From contig OX344753.2 of assembly GCA_947034885.2 (NCBI GenBank), forward strand, positions 13,144,001 through 13,208,000: a stretch of DNA of 64,000 nt, in the 5' to 3' direction. Origin of the DNA: Thuidium tamariscinum. Taxonomy: Eukaryota > Streptophyta > Bryopsida > Hypnales > Thuidiaceae. The notes under the pieces were generated by a model that was given only the letters and a program-made list of their open reading frames with translations, was not told the origin of the DNA and made no database searches. The translations under genes and the position numbers were made by a program. Positions 1 through 11,310 of the stretch are shown here, in pieces; the first letter of the stretch is position 1; each line of letters starts with the position of its first letter.

Positions 1-389
1 CTCCTCTTTCCGCATTAACCTGATTTTAGTGGGTACCGACACCAATTTTGATGCTTCGTAGATTCTGGCAATGGAGAGCTTCGTCGAAAATTCAGCAAAT
101 TAGCTGACATAGAGTGACCTGCGGTGATATGTACCATGAAGTTTCCGAGATTTGCCAACCGATGCTTCATCTTGGAGGTTTCAAGTAACGCGGTCGGAGG
201 TTTAGGGGTTTAGGTTGAAGGGTGAAGATTGTCGGTAGTTACAGACTTGTTTGCCGAATACGGCAGCCCACTCATCTAGCAGTACCTTGTGGAATCCAAG
301 CTTGATTCTAGCAATTCAAGCGAGTCAAAGGGGAGAGCTACCTTGTTATTTTTTTCAGAGAGGAGCAGCAGTGGTTTTCAGTGGTGAAA
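1..389 (+). promoter_or_regulatory. 5' flank and leader of the SINA-like gene
   Basis: This stretch lies upstream of the SINA-like start codon. Its base composition is closer to the gene than to the AT-rich DNA further right, so it probably holds the promoter and 5' UTR. I could not place a TATA box or a transcription start. An open frame that begins at a TTG at 251 and runs to 454 is out of frame with the gene and shows no family resemblance. Confidence 0.4.
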
Positions 390-1472
390 ATGCCACCCAA
401 ATCGAGGCACACGATGGAAGGGGATTGGAAATGGAGGTGTTTTCTCGAAATTGAGACTCTCGACTGCCCCATCTGCATAGAGCCTCTTTCTATGCCCGTC
501 TATCAGGTACTCCTCCCATTGTCCTCCAGTCGTGACATTTTAGAAATCTGACCCAAACTTCGAAGAATTGCTAGAATTTTGACCTTTTGGACCTTACCGA
601 GATATGCTCCAATTGTTGGGTTTCACGCTTTCCAGTTCCACGAGGTTGAAACTTCTAATTCTCGAGTTTTGAGTTGAGTTCATCGACCCTAGAAGTGTGA
701 AACCCTAACTTGGGATGTTCGGGTGCAGTGCGAGAACGGTCACCCCATCTGTTCTGCCTGCTCTACGAAGGTGAGCAGCAAGGGCTGCCCCTCCTGCTTT
801 CAACCCACGGGCCGTATCCGATGCTTAGCGGTGGAGAAGATCTTGGAGTCCTTGCTGGTTCCCTGCAAGCACGGTCCCCACGGCTGCAAAGAGATGCTCC
901 GATACAACAACAGAGCCGAGCGAGACGACCACGAGAAGCAAGAGTGCAAGTACCAGTCCTTCCCGTGTCCCTTCCCATTGTGCTCCCACGAAGGCCCTCT
1001 CGCTACATTCTCCTCGCACTTAGCCGACGCTCATGGCGTGAGACGAACCAAACTTGATTTTGAAAAGGAACGTGCTTGGGTGGCATTCCGAATGTCATCT
1101 GAAGAGAGCTGCATGATGATTACAGGGGAGAAACCAGCCGGTTCCGATTCCGATTCCGACTCTGATTCCGATGCCCATGCCCATGTCTTCGACTTGTTGA
1201 TAGTTGCGCATCGGGAGAATGAAGATGCGCTGGGGGATTGGTTCTACTGCACCGTTTATGGAGCAGACACCATGAAGTACAAACTCAAAGTGAAGCGCGC
1301 AGACGTCCGCTCCGATTCCGCGAAGCACAATTTGAAAGCTATCGTGTACGATTCCTCTCGCGAAAGGGTGCGGGCGGATTGTGGGTTTGTCGACCGTTTG
1401 CTGGTTCCCATAGTTCCGAATGCTGATGGTAACCTGCCGCGACTGTTTGATGTGCAAGTAATCATTCGTTAG
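390..1472 (+). CDS. SINA-like RING-type E3 ubiquitin-protein ligase, 286 aa, two exons (390-506, 729-1472)
   Basis: Predicted E3 ubiquitin ligase of the plant SINA-like (SIAH) family, which binds substrates through its C-terminal half and recruits an E2 through the RING. A 222-nt GT-AG intron (507-728) splits the RING in phase 0. Exon 1 supplies C26-x2-C29; exon 2 supplies C40, H44, C47, C50, C59 and C62, completing a C3HC4 RING. A SIAH-type zinc finger follows, with C85, C92, H107, C112, C119, C124, H136 and H141. Residues 178-187 are five Ser-Asp pairs, encoded by a GATTCC-like repeat, between the zinc finger and the C-terminal substrate-binding-like domain. The ATG at 390 is the first in frame with the RING; M9 is a possible alternative. 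Length is normal for the family and no break is seen. I see the motifs directly; the ligase role is inferred from the family and the substrate is unknown. Confidence 0.9.
1144..1173 (+). repeat. In-frame GATTCC microsatellite coding (Ser-Asp)5
   Basis: Five imperfect hexamers of the form TCCGAT/TCTGAT encode five Ser-Asp pairs inside the SINA-like protein. The unit is a multiple of three, so length changes would keep the reading frame. Confidence 0.75.
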
Positions 1473-1524
1473 GGTTTCATCCCATCGTTAAATCTCATCC
1501 GTGGATGACTTAGTTGGTCTTAAG

Positions 1525-1793
1525 TAAGGTAGGTACACCCAAAATGGCACTTGACCTTAAAGCGCGCTGTACAACATTTTCAAAATCAGTCATGTACCCA
1601 GACTGTAGATAGCACTTTCAGAAACACACTTTGATTGTTAATAACTTTTGCATACAGTATCCAAATCCATTGTTCTTTGATGCGTTGGAACATGCTTTCA
1701 CTCACCAACAAGACTATAAAAAAACCTGAACAACAGAATAACAGGAACTAAGCACAGTATGAAAAATTGGCGTTTTGGGGTGCACCTATCTTA
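1525..1793. mobile_element. Family B MITE, copy 1
   Basis: A 269-bp non-coding element starting 53 bp after the SINA-like stop. Its ends are inverted repeats: TAAGGTAGGTACACCC on the left and GGTGCACCTATCTTA on the right. The inside shares the segment TTTTGCATACAGTATCCAAA with copies at 6725, 8066 and 48870, read in inverted orientation for some of them. It may lie within the 3' UTR of the SINA-like gene. Confidence 0.75.
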
Positions 1794-1807
1794 ATGCCTG
1801 TCCAATA

Positions 1808-3109
1808 CTCCTCTGTCCCACTATAAGCTTCCAAATCAAGTAAAATTTATGTCCCACTAAAAAGCTCCTTTTTGTGATTTTGAACGTTTAGTGAATGTTG
1901 TTCTAAACGATCTTGTGGGGGCAAGTGAAACAATTTAAGAGCATATCATTGGCCTTGCAAGCTTGGCCTGAAATGGCAATATGAGGCACCTTGTACTAAT
2001 TGCTTCCTAAAATAGTAATGTTCACAAGGGTTGTTGCAAGAAACACTTACCGATTTTGGCTCAAAATGGCTCAAAATCAATGAGTCCTGTGAGTCCTGTG
2101 ACTTTTGGAATAATTTTTATTTAAATTGAAAAAAAAAATGGATGATTTGAAGAGAAATGAGAATATTATGTCCCTTGAAATTCAGACCTAAGAATTTTTT
2201 TTCTCTAACTGTTATAGACAATGGAAAATACAATGAAAATAGCTCTTTTTTTACTAATTTGGTAAAAATAGTAAAAAATTTCAAAAAATAAAAATAAAAT
2301 ATCCATTTTTTTTTCAAATACAGGTCTTTCTTTTCCAACAAATTTCATACTTGGAAAAAATAAATTCTATTCTCTACACTTGCACAAAGTCAGCCACTTT
2401 GACAACATGTGGAGGTTGAACTGTATAGTATTTTCAAAAAATCTCTTGGTGGTCTTTTGTGACTTTAGGTGAGGTCTTTGCATGCCAATTTCCAGCTCAA
2501 AATTTGCATTTTGGGTCAAAAATAGGACTAAAAACCTCCAAAATGGCCAAAGTAGACCCCCAATTGGGGGCAATTTCAAAATAGTAAACTAATTTTGAAA
2601 AAATTGAAAAAATTACACAAAATGTAAAACTTTTGTAGGAACCTTAATTTCAAGTTTCAAGTCAAATTAAGAAAAGTTGCAAAATTTATGAGCAAAAAAC
2701 TACCTACTAAAGGTCAAGGGGACAAAAAAAAAGACAAGTGTTTCTTGCAATCACCCACAACTTGTTTAGTGACTACTTTCGTGCTATTAAAATTTGATCG
2801 TAAAGTGGGCTACATTTTTTGTTTTGGATACTTAGGTTGGGGAATATGTTATTGGAATCCTTTTGTATCTACCACCCTTTAAATCATCTAAAATGACAAA
2901 GTTGGTAACAATTATAAAATATGTCAAATTCTATACTTTTAACTTGTATTTTGGATGCCTAAACAATAGTGTCTAAGCTCCAAATTTTGCATAGACCTAA
3001 GGTATGGGTTATTCATTCTTGAATGCATGTATTTTTGGCTCTTTCATCAAAAACATAGTTAATTTCTTAAAGGGAAGAGTTTTGGAAGCTTTTAGAGGGA
3101 CAAAGGGAG
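1808..3109. mobile_element. Mariner/Stowaway-like non-autonomous element, about 1.3 kb
   Basis: The left end reads CTCCTCTGTCCCACTATAAG and then CTTCCAAA. The right end is its imperfect reverse complement, TTTTGGAAGCTTTTAGAGGG followed by ACAAAGGGAG. Both ends are flanked by TA (1806-1807 and 3110-3111), the target duplication expected for Tc1/mariner and Stowaway elements, whose plant TIRs have this CTCCCTCCGTCCC-like form. The inside is AT-rich and has no transposase-like frame. A segment near 2029 (TTGCAAGAAACAC) also occurs near 22562, so related sequence exists elsewhere. Confidence 0.7.
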
Positions 3110-3111
3110 TA

Positions 3112-4727
3112 CTATAGTTAAGGTCTAGTGATGCCCAATTTCCTTGAAATGGATAGCTTTAAACCTATAGAAAAAAAGGGAGAAAAGTGTATTACAAAAT
3201 GCAAATTGAAAATGTCAAATTGTATTCAAGAACAAAAAACTCTAAAGTAATTGCAACTAAAGTTCTTGGCCTTGTCTAAAAAATTTAATCTTCCAAATTT
3301 CACAAATTTAGTTAATTATTATCATAATTTTGTTTGCTTGTATATTAGCATCAAGTAGTAAGCTAGTAGTGAGCTTGGCAAGTAGGCATGTTCTCAACAT
3401 ATTAGCTTGTAATGTACCAATTCAAATTCAAGTAGATGACTTTTACCTCGACTTTCTTTCAAATAGAGTGATTGCTTTGATCAAATCATAGTCATAAAAG
3501 TTTATGGATCTTAGAAGATGAGTTGGATTTTTACATTTGCTTGTTGAAATTCAATCTCTAATTTCCACTTTGTTTACATCCAAATTCTCCAAATGTCCTC
3601 CTATGTAGGTACTTTGAATTAAAGTGGAATCTAAAACTTAAAACATAATTAGTGTGAAGCTTCAAAATCCAATTTTCAACTCTCCACCAATCAAACTTTG
3701 ATAATCTAGTGAGACTTGAGACAAAGAATGTAGCACCCTTAATTTTAAGCCAAACCATTGGAGAATTTTTTTCCATGAGAATAACTTTGATGTGCTACAT
3801 GACTAAACAAAAAAATACATGAATCTTCATCCATGCATGACTTGCAACTAATTAGGGGACTAATATCTCTTGAAAAGATACCACCATCCAAGGTGAAATT
3901 TCCCCCCCCTCTTGAGCCATAGATCTCGCAAACAAAAAATGAAGGCCCCCCTCCCTTACTATTGATCTTCTTCTAGAGGGGAAAAAACAATAGCTGTAGA
4001 TGACTAAATGAGATCTAACTCTTGATGCTAGGGTTTTCGACTCCGCAATGGCTCTTACCAAGATCTTCACTTGTTTTTTTCTTGATGTGTCTCCATTTTG
4101 GTGTCGGTGCATCTCTCAAACTTCAACAAGATTTATAGCAATAGCATTGCTAGTAGAGCACCTTCGACTCATCATCCTCTCCTATTCTCGATTGTTTGTG
4201 TTTCATAAAGTGAGTTCATCATTCCTTCTTTAGTTTTTTATTTCTTCTCCATCTTCATGCCATGTTTCTTTGAACAAATCATATTTTGTTGGTTTCTTCT
4301 ACTAGGGTTTGCATTTTTTTTAAATCATGTTTTCTAAATTTGTTTTTTTCCCTCTTCTTCTTGCCACAATTGTCCTCTTGATGTTTTTCTCAAGTTGCTT
4401 GAAGATTAGTTGCAGGTGGTGTATCCGTGTATGTGCTACAAGTGGTATTGCGGTCTATGGGAGCTTTAGGGTGGTAATGGTGGTAATTGCAAAATTTCAT
4501 GTATAGCTATTCAATTTGATTCTATTTGGTATCAAAGAATTAACCACATTCTTGTCTTCCTGTCTTCAAGTAGTACAATTGAACTAGATAGAGAAGTTGG
4601 GAGATTCATGGGCCTTCTCAAATACGGCTTATAAGAACTCAAGTAAGCGAGATTTTCAGTTACTTTGCTTTTAGCTACCTTACTCTCTATCAATCTTTGA
4701 GAATTTATGCAAATCAACAATTGTGTT
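3112..4727. other. AT-rich intergenic DNA without recognised content
   Basis: About 1.6 kb with only short open frames (up to about 86 codons) that resemble no family I know. I see no TIR pair, tandem array or RNA gene. Confidence 0.5.
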
Positions 4728-5650
4728 TAACCCCTAAAGGACGATTGTCCCTTCGGGGGACAAATGCAATTTTGGGCAGGTACCTACAGGCTGAATTTTT
4801 TTTCTAATTTTTTGAATTTTTTTTTGGAGATAGAAAAATTGAATATCTTTGTGGGGATATAATTTTTTTTCCAATCGGTACCCAGGAATAAAAGTTATGC
4901 CCAAATAAGCTCAAAACAGGGGACGACAGGCAGTTCGGGCAGCAAAAAAAAATTTGAATTTTTTTTTGAATTTTTTTCTTATATATTATATTTTTGTCTA
5001 TCTAAGAAGCTTTGATTCATTTCATTTGGATTTGTTATGAGAAAGTTATGGACATTCTTGTTTTTCGGGTAATTAGAGCATTTTCTTGAAAAAAAATAAC
5101 TTGTAGAATTCATTTCTAGATGCAATTTTTGCAATTTTTCAAAAAAACAAATTTTTTTTGTTTTAGTTTATTTGCTAGAACAATCTCGCCATTAGGATTA
5201 GTGCATTTTAATTCCATCTAAAAGATATTAAAATTTTAGATTTTCCTTCTCTCTCGTACTTACTTCTACTTAACAATTTTTTTAAGAATGAAATTTAAGT
5301 TTTTTTGAATTTCTTTTTTTTTCCTAGATTCTCAACTCAATTTTTTCACTATAAATAATTAAATCTAAAAACTCTTTAGTGCAAAATTTTTAAGTTAAAA
5401 ATGTTCAAAGTCAAAAAATCCAATCCCGCAATGTGCTAAAAAACTTGTTTTTCCCACTTTAAATGCAAGTATCTTGCAATCTGTCTAGTCAAAAATTCTG
5501 AAATTTTTTCGACATTGTCTTAGACTAGTGAGGTATAAGATCCTACGGTTAGATGTGGAAAAAAAATTAAATTTTTTTACTCTTTACTATAGAATTGGCA
5601 GTTTTTAGTGTTTTGGGGCAGAAAACAGGACTTGGTCCTTCAAGGATTAG
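4728..5650. repeat. Family A element, copy 1 (TTAACCCCTAAAGG ends)
   Basis: The left end reads TTTAACCCCTAAAGGACGAT. The right end (about 5630-5650) reads TTGGTCCTTCAAGGATTAGT, a decayed inverted match. The inside has the family's recognisable blocks in order: a GGGCAG tract, TTTGATTCATTTCATTTGGAT plus an AAAGTTATG block, a CTAGAACAATCTCGCCATT block, and a TATCTTGCAATCT block, then the right end. No coding capacity is seen. Confidence 0.65.
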
Positions 5651-6724
5651 TGTGAAATGTCAAAAACAACGTTGAGATGTTTGAAATAACATCTACATGT
5701 CTGAAATAATGTCGACATGCTCAATGGTCAAATTGCCATATTCTAGTGATTCCATATCTTTTGTTTTACTGTGGACACAAAATGGATATAAATATAATCT
5801 CTATCTCCTTTTTTCATTATCTTTTAATAAAGTAATTCATTTCACCATCAAAAATTCTCTTAATGGTAGATGGTGAGTTTTCTTCAATTCTTGTTGAATT
5901 CAACAATTTTCTTAGTTTATTTTATTTTTTAATTTATTTTAAATGTTTATTTTTTGTTGATATTGCCTTTTAGGTAGGATATGCACCAATTGATGTTTCA
6001 AAAAACTTCTAATTTGACGTGTCAAAAATCACCATCAAAATTTTCAAGTGACATAAAAATATCCTCTTAAAGCATGCCAAGTTAACATAATTTGTGATCC
6101 ACATCACAACCTTGGTCAAAATAGTGTTGCATGAAAAATTGTCTCATCTGGCACTACTTGTCCCCAAAAAGAGCTTATGTGGCACTTAAGACCCCTTCAC
6201 ATGTAGCCCTTTCCAAAGCTTGCAAGATCCTATTTCATTAGACATTAGAAAAAACAACCCAAATTTAGACATGTCAAATCAAATTTTGGGACATTTTTTG
6301 CTTGTCTATTATGATGGATTTTAGGTGACATCAACATTGATCCAAATCTTGTGAAATGTGACATTTTCTCATGTTTTTTCACACGTCTTCTAAAACATTG
6401 ATTTCTTATAGTGAATCCAAGTTGTTTCATATTTACCTAACTTTGTGGAATCAATTATGAATTTTTGAAGTCAAAATGGCATAGGGTTCTAAAATTGTCC
6501 ACCTCCTCAAATGTACATTGTTTGTAAATTCTTATAAAGATGAAAAAGCAACATGTACATATTGTGTACATTTAACAAGGTAGATAGTATTAGAGCATGA
6601 ATGGACTTTGAACCTCCTATCTTTAGTTATCATACAATAGGGAGTTTGTCAATATAAAATGTCTAAGCCAATTTTGTCCACTCATGCAAATTACTAGGTG
6701 TCAACATCTCATAATAACTTAATT
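5651..6724. other. Intergenic DNA with a partial family C relic near 6440-6590
   Basis: Mostly featureless AT-rich DNA. Around 6450-6590 it contains GGCATAGGGTTCTAAAAT followed by two GTACAT/TGTACA pairs, the same core found in the family C element at 12110 and, inverted, near 11500-11610. Confidence 0.45.
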
Positions 6725-6979
6725 TAAGGTAGATAATCCGAAAGCGCTACAAATTCATTTTGTATTGTTAAAATTTTTAATTTTCTTATTGGCAAATGAA
6801 AGGAGGTTCCAATACACTAAAGACTGCCACATTTGGATAATGTATGCAAAAGTTATGAAAGAACAAAGTTTGATTCCAAAAATGTTTCTTCTACATAGGT
6901 ACATAACTAATTTTGAAAATGTATAGAGACTATGAGATGGTGGTTTAGGGTCAATGGCACTTTTTGGGTGCCTACCTTA
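6725..6979. mobile_element. Family B MITE, copy 2
   Basis: A 255-bp element beginning TAAGGTAGATAATCCGAAAG and ending TTTTTGGGTGCCTACCTTA. It shares with the other copies a GGCAAATGAAAGGAGGTTCC block, TTTGGATAATGTATGCAAAA and a GGTGGTTTAGGGTCAATGGC block. It is especially close to the copy at 48870. Confidence 0.75.
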
Positions 6980-7839
6980 GACATTGGGAGCATTAGTAGC
7001 CTCTTCCCAACTAGCACTCGTGCTTTGACTTCAATGTGAGAGCAGAATCAAATGATTGAATTCATACCAAAGTTTTTTTTAGGCAATAAACAGACTAAAA
7101 GCACCCAAAAAATTATTCCGCATGAAGCCTTTAGAAAAATTTGGAGGAAAAAAATTTAAAAAGCTAGATGTAAATTTTCAATCACACTCTAGTAGCCACT
7201 ACTTTAACAAAGACTACTAGGGTTTGCCACCCTATCTAGATGTTGATTCAACAACTTTACATTTGCAATTGCCTAAAATATACCAAAGTTGGAGATATAG
7301 GTATAGATTGTAGCCACATATACAAGGGCACTTTCCTTCTTCTGTCCAGGTTTTGTCACTTCCTTTGAAGCTATAATTTTCTTGCTCTCAATTTTACTTG
7401 ACTTTTCCTACCAATTGCAATCTTTGAGGTTGCATTTTTGTTGCACAAACCATTTAAAACTTCATGCACGTGATTTAGGAAGATATTAGACTTTGAAACC
7501 CAAGTACATGAATGAGTTGTAGTTCATGTGCATGAACTTGTGAGTCATAGTTTTCATAATTTATGTGCATCCCATTTTGCACCACTTAGTTGCCCTATTT
7601 TGCACCAATCTAAGAGCTGTAGTTGGCAAAAATAATTTTTGGATTTTTGTTTTGAAGCCATACAACTTACACTAATTCCTAACTTAGAGCCAAATATTAC
7701 ACCAAAAGTAAATTTGAGTGTCGCCTAACCTCAACCACTAACTTCTCATCTGGAGCCCAAATCCAGATTCACTTAAAATTTATTAAAAAAAAAACCCACT
7801 GGTTCATAGCTCCCCAAAATGATACGTTATAGGGTACTA
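6980..7839. other. Intergenic DNA, no recognised content
   Basis: AT-rich, with no open frame of note and no TIR pair. Around 7500-7620 there are short local repeats (several TGCAC and ATGTGCAT words), with no clear period. Confidence 0.45.
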
Positions 7840-8065
7840 CCTCCATCTCAAAATAAAACCTTGATTTTCTAGATTGGCTTGTTTCAAATTAAATTTGATG
7901 TTTCAATGATTCATGGAATTGAAGCTAAGGAGGACTTGATGCACAAAAGTAGATTGCAATTAGTTCTACAATCTAGTCATAGGTAATTACAAAGTGTAAT
8001 GGCAATGATCTCAAAGCATAATTGTAGTCAATTCTGCAATCTAGTTGCAGTTTCTCCACAGAGGT

Positions 8066-8342
8066 TAAGGTAGGTACACCCAAAAGCGCCACTTATTCAT
8101 ATTGAGCCTAGTTCCTACTATTAATTAGTTCAAATTTTTATGTAGTCTTGTTGGCAAGTGAAAGCATGTTCCAACGCACCAAAGAACATAGGATTTGGAT
8201 ACCGTATGCAAAAGTTATTAACAGTCAAAGCCTGTTTCTGAAAGCGCCATCTACAGTCTGTGAACATGACTGATTTCAGAAATGTATGTGCGCTGTAGAT
8301 GGCGCTTTTAGGAACAGAGCGCTTTTGGGTGTACCCACCTTA
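8066..8342. mobile_element. Family B MITE, copy 3
   Basis: A 277-bp element with the best-preserved ends of the family: TAAGGTAGGTACACCCAAAA followed by GCGCC, and GCGCTTTTGGGTGTACCC followed by ACCTTA. Inside are TTGGATACCGTATGCAAAAG and two copies of a GCGCCATCTACAG-like word in opposite orientation near the right end. Confidence 0.8.
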
Positions 8343-8407
8343 CTAGTTTACAGAACATCATCAGTTTAGTTCAATCATTAACGATTCCCAAGGGTTTGTC
8401 CACCTTC

Positions 8408-9363
8408 ATTAACCCCTAAAGGACCAAACTACGTTTTTTGGCAACATAGCGATTTCGGGCAGCTTACTACGAATGGATTTTTTATTCTTTTTCTTTAAAA
8501 TTTTCACACAACATGCGCCCGAGGAGTAGCTTCAAGGTCCAACAAGTTTCATAACATTTGACTACATAGTCAAAAAATTATTACATGATATGTGATTTCC
8601 TTTGATCTCTGGGCAGTCTGGGCAGATAAAAAAATTTCTTTAAAAATAATTTTTTGAAAAAATGAAAAATTGAAATATTTTATTTAGAATTTTGTGTATG
8701 CAGGAATCTTTGAATCATTCCATTTGGATTAGTGAGTCAAAAGTTATGAGGAGGTTTAGTTTGAGGTAGTTTGTGGCTAGTTACAAAATTCCTACACTAC
8801 AAAAAAAGTTTGAAATCCTTTATTTAATTCAATTTTTAATATTTTTGGATAAAAATAATTGCAATAGGTGAAGATTGTTTATTATAACATTTTAACCATT
8901 GGGATCAAAAAATTTCAATTCCATAAATAAATTGTGTACAATTTAGTGTTTTGGCTCATTTTCTACTTCTTTGTACTTGTTATTTTTTTCCTCTATGTTT
9001 TACAACTCCAAATGATTTGAATTTTTTTCTGCATATAGCCAACTTTCCTTTAAGAATGAATCCAAAGAGTAACCACCAATTTGAACTTTTTTTCTTACAA
9101 ATGTAACCTTGTGAAGTGCAGCTGCCCGGATTTTCGCAGTGGTAAAAAAATGATTTTTGTCACTTCAAACACTAATATCTTGCAATCTACACGGCGGAAA
9201 TTGCTGAAATTTTTTCCATGGATTTTTAAAATTATGCTCTAAAAGATCCTACGGTTACTTTTGTCCAAAAATGTTTTTTTCTTAAAATTTGATAGTTGTC
9301 TAAAAAATGACAGTTTTGAAGCGGTTTTGGTGAAAACATAGTCAAAAACCTTTAGGGGTTAAC
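8408..9363. repeat. Family A element, copy 2, near-intact ends
   Basis: A 956-bp element with inverted ends: CATTAACCCCTAAAGGACCA on the left and AACCTTTAGGGGTTAACC on the right. The inside matches the copy at 52835 closely (GGCAACATAGCGATTTCGGG, ACTACATAGTCAAAAAATTA, GAATGAATCCAAAGAGTAAC). No reading frame spans it, so it is non-autonomous. The superfamily is not settled. Confidence 0.75.
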
Positions 9364-9428
9364 CAGTTTTATTAGTGTGAGTAAATTTGGCTATGTTGAA
9401 GCAATACTGAGTCACAATTTTTTAGTAA

Positions 9429-9878
9429 GAGCATCCCCACCACTTGGGGGACTCTGTATCAGCAATTCAGCTCTCATCTAGAGAGGCCGGGCCGTGTTTC
9501 AAGAAAAAGCCCCATGGGCAACACGGGAATGGGAAGACACGGCTTGGTCACTTTTCCTTATTTTATTGCAATACAAAGAATCTTCCCCCGAATTCAAGTA
9601 TCCTCCATCAATGAAGTCCGGGCCCCATTCACTTTTTGAATACAAAAGTGTATCTTTGGGGAGAATTGTGTTGAATTAATGGATTTGTAACTTGAGAATT
9701 ATGCCAAATCACGTGGAAAGCCACGGCCAGTGTTCACCATTTGGCCGTTTCTTCTTCAATTTTGGCTGGGCTCAGGCAAATCTTGAGCCTCTTCGTGCGT
9801 GCCGTGGGGAAGTTTCTTGGACTCCACACGGCCAAATGCCGAGTTTGAGGCTCTGGCCGTGTCCCTGTGGGAATGCTC
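9429..9878. mobile_element. Family E MITE, tandem copy 1
   Basis: A 450-bp element starting GAGCATCCCCACCACTTGGG and ending CTGTGGGAATGCTC. It is relatively GC-rich (GGCCGGGCCGTG, GGCCCCATTC). Open frames on both strands in this interval are incidental, as they are not kept in copy 2. Confidence 0.75.
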
Positions 9879-9890
9879 TTACTTAACTTA

Positions 9891-10339
9891 GAACATCCCC
9901 ACCACTTGGGGGACTCAGTATAAGCAATTCTACTCTCATCCAGAGAGGCCGGGCCGTGTTTCCAGAAAAAGCCCCACATGCAACACGGAAAGGGAAGACA
10001 CGGCCCGGTCACTTTTCCTTATTTTATTGCAACACAAAGAATCTCCCCCCGAATTCAAGTATCCTCCATCAATGAAGTCCGGGCCCCATTCACTTTTTGA
10101 ATATAAAAGTGTATCTTTGGGGAGAATTGTGTTGAATTAATGGATTCGGAGCTTGAGAATTGTGCCAAATCGCTTGGAGAGCCACGGCTAGTATTCACCA
10201 TTTGGCCATTTCTTCTTCAATTTTGGCCGGGCTCAGGCAAATTTTGAGCCTCTTCTTGCGTGCCGTGGGGAAGTTTTTCTGACTCCACTCGGCCAAATAC
10301 TGAGTTTGAGGCTCTGGCCATGTCCCCGTGGGGATGCTC
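9891..10339. mobile_element. Family E MITE, tandem copy 2
   Basis: A 449-bp element beginning GAACATCCCCACCACTTGGG and ending CCCGTGGGGATGCTC, flanked on both sides by TTA. It aligns with copy 1 along its whole length with scattered substitutions, in the same orientation, with a 12-bp spacer that contains TTA twice. A 3-bp TTA duplication and a TIR of this kind fit PIF/Harbinger (Tourist-like) MITEs; that assignment is inference. Confidence 0.75.
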
Positions 10340-10559
10340 TTACAAGCAAGAAAATTTGATCATTCACTAATCATGAAGGCAACTTCGATCATTCACCATT
10401 CATGGAAACAGTTGCAGTGAGCTTCAGTCCTCCAGAGTTAGTTCAAGATGTCCAAAAAAATTGTCAATTTTGCTATAAATCTAAAATATGTTGTCTTTAG
10501 GTTTTGGCTTCCAAACTTTTAGGCCCATTGAGAGTGACTAAGTGCTAGAACAATTAACG

Positions 10560-11310
10560 CATTGCTATCAAAATAGGAGTAGTTTCTTGCTTAATCCCTA
10601 AATTCCCTAGGCTTTTTTTAAGCTTCTTGGAATTTGCTCTATATTGAACTAAAAGCCAATATCTTCATAAGCTTTTTCAAATTTAAAAAAAAATAAGGAT
10701 ACAAATTCAAACCTAGACATGTTAGAGATCACTTAGGAAAAAAAACATACAACAATATCACTTATGGATTGAAAGATTATAATGATTGATCATGAAGATG
10801 TCAAAATTGGAAAAGTGAATTGAAGTCTTTTGATCCTCTTTTTTATTTTTTATTTTTTTGAAACAAATGGACAATTTCCATTGATAAAGGAAACAGTACA
10901 TCGAACCTTTTGATCCTCTTTTCAAATGTCAAATCTAAAAAGTTGGTCACCAAAAGAATATGAAGTTAAAGGGCCTAACATTCATAACACCAACCAATTT
11001 ATGGCTTCTCAAAATCTAGTCTACAATTTTTTTAAATGAATTTCTAATGTGTTTTTTCTTCCAAGATTTAGATATTTGAAGCGCATCTCCTTCAACACTA
11101 CGGAAAGTTAGAATTGAAATGGACACCCTTACACAAAATCTTGCATAAAATATCATAATCGGTCATTTTCAAGGTCAATTTTTTTATGCTTAAATTAGAG
11201 TTCAAAAAGAAGTTTCAAAAAATATAAACGTCTAAAAATAGCAATTTTGGTTAGGTTTTATTTAACTTCAAAGTTTTGCAAACACCAAATTTGGGTGCCT
11301 CAAGCATTTA
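10560..11310. repeat. Dispersed repeat shared, inverted, with about 51760-52440
   Basis: Its blocks match the reverse complement of the 51.8-52.4 kb interval: TTATGGATTGAAAGATTATA, ACACAAAATCTTGCATAAAA and TAGGTTTTATTTAACTTCAA followed by the CACCAAATTTGGGTGCC palindrome. The right end, GCATTTAGGGGTTAAT, resembles the family A terminus, so this is probably a divergent family A relative. Confidence 0.55.
10827..10922 (-). mobile_element. Short retroposon-like insertion with 16-bp target duplication
   Basis: CTTTTGATCCTCTTTT occurs at 10827-10842 and again at 10907-10922. The 64 bp between them read, on the minus strand, as a short unique body ending in an A-rich tail of AATAAAA and AAAAAAT type. 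A long target duplication plus an A-tail is what target-primed reverse transcription leaves. The body resembles part of 12062-12105 (ACAATTTCCATTGA versus GCAATTTTCATTGA). Confidence 0.6.

Noticed and set aside
251-454. 67-codon plus-strand frame overlapping exon 1 of the SINA-like gene
   Set aside because: Starts at TTG, is in a different frame from the RING-coding exon and has no family features; the ATG at 390 with the C-x2-C pair is clearly the real gene.
710-1465. Several frames on both strands within the SINA-like gene
   Set aside because: Shadows of the real coding frame; none has zinc-binding or other motifs.
9692-10012. Frames of 64-92 codons in the tandem MITEs
   Set aside because: Located in non-coding MITE sequence and not kept open in the sister copy.
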